DNA of 64,000 nucleotides. Source: Anaeramoeba flamelloides. Its lineage: Eukaryota > Metamonada > Anaeramoebidae. This document shows, in pieces, positions 57,376 through 64,000 of this stretch. The stretch spans positions 2,480,001-2,544,000 of the forward strand of contig JANTQA010000063.1 of NCBI GenBank assembly GCA_027625915.1, given 5' to 3'. A model generated the notes under the pieces. It was not told the DNA's origin. It did not search any database and worked only from the letters and a program-made list of their open reading frames with translations. How positions within the stretch are numbered: position 1 is the first letter of the stretch; every line of letters begins with the position of its first letter. The position numbers were made by a program, and so were the translations under genes.

Positions 57376-57572
57376 CCATTGTGAAAAAAATTTGGGTCAT
57401 TAAAAAAAATTGGTTCAGTCAAAAATTTGTTTTCGTTTTTTAAATGTAAGATTTGTTCATAAAAATTTACTTTGATCAAAAACCATTTAGCTAATATTTA
57501 CTATTTAAAAAACGAAAACAAATTTTTGACTGAACCAATTTTTTTTAATGACCCAAATTTTTTTCACAATGG
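57376..57572. mobile_element. PIF/Harbinger-like MITE E, copy 2 (197 bp)
   Basis: A near-perfect palindrome made of only the outer ends of copy 1 (CCATTGTGAAAAAAATTTGG ... CCAAATTTTTTTCACAATGG). It is flanked by TTA on both sides (57373-57375 and 57573-57575). It looks like an internal-deletion derivative of the 864-bp form. Confidence 0.82.
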
Positions 57573-58588
57573 TTAGTTTATTTTTGAGATCTCCAAAAAA
57601 AACAATTCATCAAATTTTGATATAAAAGTAGACAAAAAAGTTTTATTGGTTTGATTGTAAATAATATAATGAATTCTTCTTTGAAGTAAATTTGTTTCTT
57701 CTTTTTATTGATTTTACTTTTTATTTATATTTCAATTAAGATAAATTAAATAACAAGCTTCAATTTTTTTTTATGTTTTACTTTTAATCTCGAATGGTTA
57801 ATTAGAAGAAGGTTAACGTAATGATACACAAAGTCTTTAAAAATAATTTTTAAGAGTAAAAAAGCAGATCAAATATATCAAGTGATGTAGATCTAAAAAA
57901 TATAGTATCATTTATTATAATTATTTTAATATTTTTGCTAGAGAAAAATAATACAAATAAAAATCACATTCTTTTTTTTTTATTTGATTTATTTTTTATT
58001 TTCAGTCAATTTTTTGATGAATTCTTTATAATTTGTATTTGATTTTTTTTCATAACAAACCTATAACTGTTGAGTAGTTGTGTAGATAAAAAAATTATTA
58101 ACTGATCAGAATTAATTTGGTTATTGTATAAATTTTTACTAATTGAAAAGAACATTAATTATGGTATCAATTAATTTTTTTTTGTATCCAAATAAAAAGT
58201 CAGTCAATGAGATACAAAAAAAAAAAATGAAAATTCAAAGCAGAACCGGCAATTCAAACAATAAGGTATACAAATTTGATATAAAATATTTTTGGTAAAC
58301 TAATTTTATTCTTTATTTTTTCTTGATATTTCAAAATGATAATGTTTTTTAATGGTTTTATTTAAAAAAAAATAGAGCAATTTAGATCATTAACTCAATA
58401 GAAATAACCAAAATCTGATGAAAAAAACCATTTTTATTTGAGATTTTTGATATTTTGTTTTGTTTTTGATTTCTATTGGCTATTATCTAAAGCTAGAATA
58501 AAATGAGGTGGCAATACTAAAACAAGCAAAGAAATTCAATTATCAGATAGTTTATTAAAAATAATATTGTTACTCCTAAGTTATTTAT

Positions 58589-59393
58589 GAATCTATCAAA
58601 TATTCCAGAAAATACCCGAAAATCGAAAATACCTGAAAATTTTTTAACCCCAAAAAAACACTTTTGAACAACTTCTATGAAACACTGGAGTCTAATACTG
58701 AGTATAAAGGTAAATATGACCTTTATTTTTGAAAAAAAATTGTTTTCTGAAAATATCAAAATTCAAAAAAAATTAAATTTTAGGGAATGGTATTCAGCCC
58801 ATTTTGTGTGAAAGGAATAAGTATCCTAGATGAATGTAACATTTCTGATCATTTTGAAATGGTATTAACTAAATGAGAGAATATGTACTTGAATTGAAAA
58901 TTTCTAATTGTTTATCATTACCCATAATTTTGGAATATTAAATACAATCCAAAAATAACCTAGTAATATCTAATCATATAACACATACCCATATTCGACA
59001 TAAGGTAACCCAATCCAAACTTTATTTAACTTCATATTCAATAAAAGGAACTGGTTTAACCAAAACAGACCCTAACCTACCCTAACCTAACCTTACCAAA
59101 GGTACCCTGACATACCCATACACAACCCAAGCATACAATGGCATACCTATACACTTACCCTAATAAATACCAACAATTACTCAAATATACTGAAAATGTA
59201 CCAAAACCTCTTTAGAGTAGTTTAAAGTAGAAAATTCAAAAAATAAATATTTTGTCTAAAAGTAAAATTGTTATTTTACCGTTAAACTGAGTATATTGGT
59301 ACCAGTGCTTCATAGAAGTTGTCCATAACGTGTTTTTATGTTGGTTTAAAAAATTTTCAGGTATTTTCGATTTTCGGGAATATTTCAAACACC
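58589..59393 (-). mobile_element. TIR element F, copy 2
   Basis: Reverse-complement match to 10400-11156, with TIR pieces GAACAACTTCTATGAAACAC and GTGCTTCATAGAAGTTGTCC. The interior at 59070-59160 is rich in CCTAA/CCATAC on the plus strand, the counterpart of the G-rich interior of copy 1. Confidence 0.75.
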
Positions 59394-59410
59394 AGTTATT
59401 TATTATCCAA

Positions 59411-59436
59411 GTATATATATATATACATACATATAC

Positions 59437-59485
<49 letters not shown>
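59411..59485. repeat. (TA)n / TATACA microsatellite
   Basis: Alternating TA with some ACATAC units, ending directly at mariner MITE copy 6. It produces Ile/Tyr-repeat frames on both strands that are not genes. Confidence 0.9.
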
Positions 59486-59488
<3 letters not shown>

Positions 59489-59681
59489 AGCACCACTTTT
59501 AAGACACAAACTTTCAACGAAAATTTAAGGTTGAAAAAAATCACAAATTAAGGAACATTTTTTGGGATTTTTTTTAACACAAATTATTTTACTAATATTT
59601 GAATTTTGTACTTTAGTTTGAGGGTTTTTTTTGTTCCTTACATTTTGTTCAAAGTTAGTGTCTTATACATGGAACTGACTG
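59486..59681. mobile_element. Mariner-type MITE, copy 6
   Basis: About 196 bp. The left tip GTCAGCACCACTTTTAAG lies next to the TA microsatellite, so its own TA duplication cannot be told apart there. The right tip GGAACTGACTG is followed by TA. Confidence 0.78.
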
Positions 59682-59714
59682 TAATAATTATTGTATCTTA
59701 ACAATCAATTTTTT

Positions 59715-59900
59715 ATTTTTTTTTTTTTTTTGTGATTTTGGTTTTATTTTTTTTTTAATTTTAAAAATATCATGATTTTTATAAATTTGAAATGATTGTG
59801 AAGTGAATTAAAAATCAGATTTAATTATTTGTTATTCTTGAATACAAAAGAATATATATTTTTTTGTTTTTAAATTTATTATTTTAGGTGAGTAAGATTT
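59715..59900 (-). repeat. Dispersed repeat R6, copy 4 (inverted)
   Basis: Contains the reverse complements of R6 landmarks: TTTGTTATTCTTGAATACAA and AATTTATTATTTTAGGTGAG. It lies 34 bp after mariner MITE copy 6. Confidence 0.55.
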
Positions 59901-60591
59901 TTTAAAATCGTGTTTTGTATTAGTAAAAATGTAAAAAGAAATTAAATAACTGAATTCCATTCAATATATCAATTATCAAATAAAATTGAAGGAAAATTTT
60001 GTAATAAAAAACTATAAATTTAAAGATATAAAAAATAAAAGAACTATTTGAATAATTTTTATTGAATTTAAATTTCTAAATTTCAAAATTAAAGTATTTC
60101 AATTCTTCTAATATACATAAATGTTTAATTAGATGCAAAAGAGGTTACATTAAAACAGAAAAAAATTTAATAACAAAAAGAAAAAAAAAATGAATAGAAT
60201 ATCTTTAATCATTCGTTATACAAACATAATGATTACGAAATAATAACAAATTAAAAAAAGGGAATAAAAAATATAATTTTTTTTTATAAAAAAAAAATAA
60301 AAATAAAAAGAATATTATAATAATATATTTTAGGATTTAAATTATCTTACATTTTCTTTCAAAATTTTGATTAAATAATAAATTTATAATGGCTCATAAT
60401 TTATTTTGTTCAATGTTAAAAGAGAATTATTTTTTATATTAAAATTTCATTTCAATTTTTTTATAACATTTGTAAATCTCAAAATAACATTAACAGTGTC
60501 AAAAATATATAATTAATTCTCTCGTTTTTTTTTTTTAAAAAATAATCAAAACAACAACAACAATAATAATGAAATAATCGAAATAAAGTTG

Positions 60592-61503
60592 TTATTCAAA
60601 AACGAGTTGTGTGTTTTTTAATAACTGGGTACAAACTGTATTGTAAGTTCCTGGGTTACCATGTTTCAAATTTAATTTGATGAAAGTTGAATTCTCACCG
60701 AAATTATATACAAATGTAATAAATATTTTAAGATAATTAAGCTTAACTTTCATTAAATTTAATGAAGGAAATTTCCAATGGAAATTCATTGAATCAATAG
60801 TTTGTTGAAAAATTGTTATTACATGTAAATAATTTTTGCGACAAGTTTTTTCAAATAGCTTTTCTTTTTCAAGATTTTTTTTTTCGCTAACTTTATCATA
60901 ATTAGTACTTTGTTTTAAAAATTTATCTTCCTTATTCTCATTCCTATTTTTATTTTCATTTCCATTTCCATTCTCATTCTCATTCTTATTTCCGTTCCCA
61001 TTCCCATTCTTATTCTTATTCTTATTTTCCATTCCATTCCCATTATCATCATCATCATAATTCTCATTCTCATTTTCCATTCCATTCCCATTAAAATTAA
61101 CATTCAAAGTATTCTCAGAACCGTTATTCACTTGTGGGATTTTATATTCAAGGTTTGGATTAGTGTTCATAAATACCTCATCTTTTATTTTGTTACGATT
61201 GAAAATTGATCCAAACCAACTTTGTTTTGGGCTTAATGATAAGTTTGGGCTCAGTGTCAATTTTCTTTTTAATATATTTTTTTTTGATTCGGATTGATTC
61301 TGGTTTGGTAAAGAATGCCTTTTAAACGTAAAGGAATAATGTCGTTTTTTTTTTTTTTTAATTGATTTGCCGATAACCTTTTCACTTTTTACAGATGTTT
61401 CACTTGTTTTTTCACTTGTTTTTTCACTTGTTTCTTCACTAAAATCTTCTGAAAAAGTTAAAAATAGTTGTTCGTCATTATTACTGAATAATATACTATT
61501 CAT
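60592..61503 (-). CDS. Asn/Lys-rich protein with a possible KA1-like C-terminus, 303 residues
   Basis: I do not recognise the gene as a whole. The ATG at 61503 opens an acidic Ser/Thr/Glu start (SEETSEKTSEKTSETS), a basic stretch (about 45-60), a Ser/Pro segment (LTLSPNLSLSPKQSWFGSIF) and a long Asn/Glu/Gly/Lys repeat (about 140-195). The last 75 residues are ordered-looking: HVITIFQQTIDSMNFHWKFP, a conserved-looking middle, then GNPGTYNTVCTQLLKNTQL. That end resembles the KA1 domain that closes MARK/KIN1-type kinases and binds membranes; this is a weak, by-eye match. Upstream on the coding strand TACTTTAG precedes the ATG and the frame is open through it, so this may be the last exon of a larger gene, perhaps a kinase lying beyond 64000. 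Confidence 0.6.
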   Translation of the reverse strand: MNSILFSNNDEQLFLTFSEDFSEETSEKTSEKTSETSVKSEKVIGKSIKKKKKRHYSFTFKRHSLPNQNQSESKKNILKRKLTLSPNLSLSPKQSWFGSIFNRNKIKDEVFMNTNPNLEYKIPQVNNGSENTLNVNFNGNGMENENENYDDDDNGNGMENKNKNKNGNGNGNKNENENGNGNENKNRNENKEDKFLKQSTNYDKVSEKKNLEKEKLFEKTCRKNYLHVITIFQQTIDSMNFHWKFPSLNLMKVKLNYLKIFITFVYNFGENSTFIKLNLKHGNPGTYNTVCTQLLKNTQLVFE

Positions 61504-62324
61504 ATCATCAACTAAAGTATTTTTTATTTAGTTTATTTTTTTATTTTTTTAAAAAAAAAAAAAAAATTGAAGAGTTTAAGTGAATAAAGCAGATAAAATA
61601 GTAAAAAATATATCAATGTGTTGGAAAATGTATATTTATATTGAATTAACGAAATTGGCGTGAATTAACGTTGGATTTGTTTTTGTTTAAAATTTTCCAA
61701 AGTGTTACAACCAATTCCATTATTTATTTAAATAACCAAAATAATTTTATTCTAATTCTTAGACATTTTTACTATTTTTATCTGATTTAAAAAATAAGCT
61801 ATAGGATTTCAAATATTTTAAAATTTTTAATTAATACTATTTTTTGGTAAACTCGTTTATTTATAAAAATTTTACAACCTAAACTATTTTTCAAAAATTT
61901 TATCACTTTATATGGTTATTGGGTGTGGTTTTGTGTTGTTTTATCCTATATTTTAATTTCGTAAAATTTTATATTTTGAGATCAAAATCATTTTTTGCTA
62001 ATTTGATCAAATTTTTGTTTTGTTTTTTAATATTTTTCAAAGTTTTGTTTTGTTTTTTCTGAAAAAAATTTCTTATTTTTTTTTTCTTTTTTTCTTTTTC
62101 TTTTATTTTTCTTTTCTTTTCTTTTTTTTCTGCTTTTTTTTTTTCTTTTCTTTTTTTTTTTCTGATTATCTACTTATAAAAACATAAAGAACTTTGGAAA
62201 TCTCAGTAAAAATTAAGAAATAAACTTGTTGTATTACCTTTTCAAATTCAGATAATTATTCTTAAAAAATCTACTAGTTAATTTTTTTTAGTGAGAAGTT
62301 CAGTAAAAAAAAATCGGTTATCCC

Positions 62325-62480
62325 ATTTCATGAATTGTGATTTATTTTTTTTTTTAGTTTTTTGGTTTTATTTTTTTTAATTTTTAAAAGATCAGCCTTT
62401 TTAAATAGAAAAAATAATTAACTTTTTAATCATTCTTAATATATAAAAATAAAAAAAATAAAAAAAAATAACAATTAATT
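62325..62480 (-). repeat. Dispersed repeat R6, worn copy 5 (inverted)
   Basis: Matches the R6 end in reverse (CATTTCATGAATTGTGATTT, TTTTTTGGTTTTATTTTTTT, then AATCATTCTTAATATATAAA). Only part of the element is recognisable. Confidence 0.45.
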
Positions 62481-63689
62481 TTCAAAATTTTATAAATTTC
62501 TTAAACGATCTTTAATTATTGAAAAGTTAAAAATAAAATTTTGATAAAAAATCATTAAGTAATTGAAATATGTTTTATAAATTTTAGAATTGAGAAGATA
62601 ATCAAAAAGTGTTACAATGGTCAGAAAAGTTACATTTTGAATTAAAAGATAAGAAAATATTTGTAAAAAAAAAATAAAAACTCGATTTTTTTTTTTTTTG
62701 CATCAAAGTGCCGAATAGGTTGGTGGTTGTTTCCTCTTCTGTCAAAAATTTATATATATCAATCACAATATGTTTTTGAAAAGAGATTAAAATATTTGAC
62801 CAACTACAGCACAGGCAAAATACGTTACTTTCTTAAATTTTAAAATTGGAACTTTATTGTTAAGATTCATTTATAAACTGTGAGTTTTTAAAAAGAAGAA
62901 TTTGTTTTTAAATTTTTCTTTTGTTGATTATATTTTTTTTTTTTTTTAGTTTAACTTTTCAATAACCTTGTTTCAAATACTTCCAATATAATGTTATGAC
63001 TCTACAGCAGATTTAACCCAGTTCAAGTGTCAAATCTCTAGATTTATGGAAAACCTTATTCAATTCACTACAGTTGGCTTCAAATTGATCTAATTGCTCA
63101 AGGTAAGTCCATTTTACTTCAGTTCGGACTACTTCAAGATTTGATTAGATCAAGTTAGTTTAAGATCTAATCATAAACAAGTTTACCTATTTCTATAATG
63201 ATTCTTATTTCCTTTAATATCAAAAAACTTGTCAAAGAAAAAGAAAAACAAAGGTGGGAACCCAAACAACTATACAAAAGTGAATTTGAAAAATGTAAAA
63301 AAATTATCAAAAATAAAATTTTGAAATTTTGATAACTAATTGTAAAGTAAACAAACCAACTTGTAAATATTTGAATGATTATTCATTAAAACCTGATCTC
63401 TTGATAAATTGATTTATTTTGTCAAACTGAAGCTAAATATCTATAAAATATTTAACATATAAAAAGTGCGTTAATTCTCGAAAATGTAATAATTTTTACA
63501 AAAAAATTAAAAACAAATTCATATGAGCCTACTAATATCATAATAAAAGAAGAATTTTGAAAATTTTCCTTGATTTTTTTTTTTTTTTTTTTTCAATTCG
63601 ATTTTATTATAAAAATTCATATACGACAAAATGTTCTTTGATATAGAAAATCGGTTGCAATTATATCTTTACAAAATAAACCCCATTCC

Positions 63690-64000
63690 AAAAATTTTGA
63701 CACACCAAAAATCAAAAATAGGCAAAATAAAACTCAATTTATTGTATTTTTCCAAACCTAATACAAAAACACATTTAAGTTACAGGGTATTAATGTTTTA
63801 ATAAGTAATCATTTTAATACAAATAAAAGAAAAAAATATAAAACTCAAAAATAAAAATTGGTGTGTCCAAAATAAGGAAACGAGGGGAAATAAAAATTTA
63901 TTGGTAAATTTGTTGAAATTTCACCAATAATTGTTGATCTATCAAATGATAACATACCATCAACCAATTGTATGTGGATTTTCCAAGTTAAGAAAACTCA
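63690..64000 (+). repeat. Dispersed repeat I, copy 2 (runs off the window)
   Basis: Reverse-complement match of 2245-2575 along its visible length (CAAAAATAGGCAAAATAAAA, TTGTATTTTTCCAAACCTAA, CAATTGTATGTGGATTTTCC). Confidence 0.65.

Larger units (their letters stand above)
56878..60591. other. Spacer between the SUMO protease and the KA1-like gene
   Basis: It holds PIF-like MITE copy 2 (57376-57572), element F copy 2 (58589-59393), an AT microsatellite, mariner MITE copy 6 and R6 copy 4. A short piece near 57180-57245 is repeated, inverted, at 57690-57735 and directly at 19170-19240, so MITE copy 2 may sit within another worn TIR element. No gene was recognised. Confidence 0.6.
61504..64000. 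other. Right-end spacer, no gene recognised
   Basis: AT-rich. It holds pyrimidine tracts (62075-62165), R6 copy 5 (62325-62480), a moderately complex stretch at 63000-63170 that I cannot assign, and repeat I copy 2 at the edge. It could be an intron if the 60592-61503 frame is a downstream exon. Confidence 0.5.

Noticed and set aside
59070-59160. Telomere-like CCCTAA/CCTAACC sequence
   Set aside because: The units are irregular and the whole stretch aligns with the interior of element F copy 1, so it is part of a mobile element and not a telomere.
59236-59551. Ile-Tyr repeat frames on both strands
   Set aside because: They are produced by the TA microsatellite and mariner MITE copy 6.
1-64000. 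Dictyostelid origin
   Set aside because: AT richness and Asn runs would fit, but the Lys/Glu repeat style and the RCC1-BTB protein fit an Anaeramoeba-like protist better. The assignment remains tentative.

Overview
The window is a very AT-rich nuclear segment of a eukaryote with spliceosomal (GT...AG) introns, long gene-poor spacers and coding regions full of Lys/Glu/Asn low complexity. The gene set is typical of a protist: COP9 signalosome subunit 2, POP1, an ALIX/Bro1 protein, a MOB4-like protein, a SUMO protease and a metallo-beta-lactamase-fold protein. The RCC1-plus-BTB protein at 18-26 kb resembles, from memory, the expanded RCC1/BTB family of Anaeramoebae (anaerobic amoeboid metamonads). 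I therefore favour an Anaeramoeba-like protist, without certainty.

Layout. 1-701: 5' part of an MBL-fold gene on the minus strand, cut by the window edge. 0.7-5.5 kb: spacer with two mariner-type MITEs and one long palindromic repeat. 5.5-8.1 kb: five-exon CSN2 gene. 8.1-11.6 kb: spacer with a TIR element and one member of a TIR pair whose inverted partner lies near 59 kb. 11.6-13.8 kb: intronless POP1, minus strand. 13.8-18.3 kb: repeat-rich spacer. 18.3-26.6 kb: RCC1-BTB gene whose two coding blocks join in frame only across a 6.5-kb intron stuffed with repeats. 28.6-29.4 kb: MOB4-like gene, minus strand, lacking all four zinc ligands. 29.7-36.2 kb: large nested inverted-repeat block. 37.2 kb: tRNA-Leu(TAG). 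37.3-45.6 kb: more repeats. 45.6-51.4 kb: three-exon ALIX gene with a 3-kb intron. 53.7-56.9 kb: Ulp2/SENP6-7-type SUMO protease, minus strand. 60.6-61.5 kb: an Asn-rich protein with a possible KA1-like C-terminus, minus strand. The rest, to 64 kb, is AT-rich spacer.

The genes are unlinked housekeeping and regulatory genes, not an operon or pathway: ubiquitin/SUMO control (CSN2, SUMO protease), RNA processing (POP1, tRNA-Leu), membrane remodelling (ALIX) and kinase-complex scaffolding (MOB4). The most distinctive content is non-coding. At least ten families of short inverted-repeat elements occur in several copies, some nested, with recognisable target-site duplications (TA; TCA/TTA; 16-18 bp). 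No transposase or other mobile-element protein is recognisable in the window, so these are non-autonomous. I saw no CRISPR array, rRNA gene or viral element.
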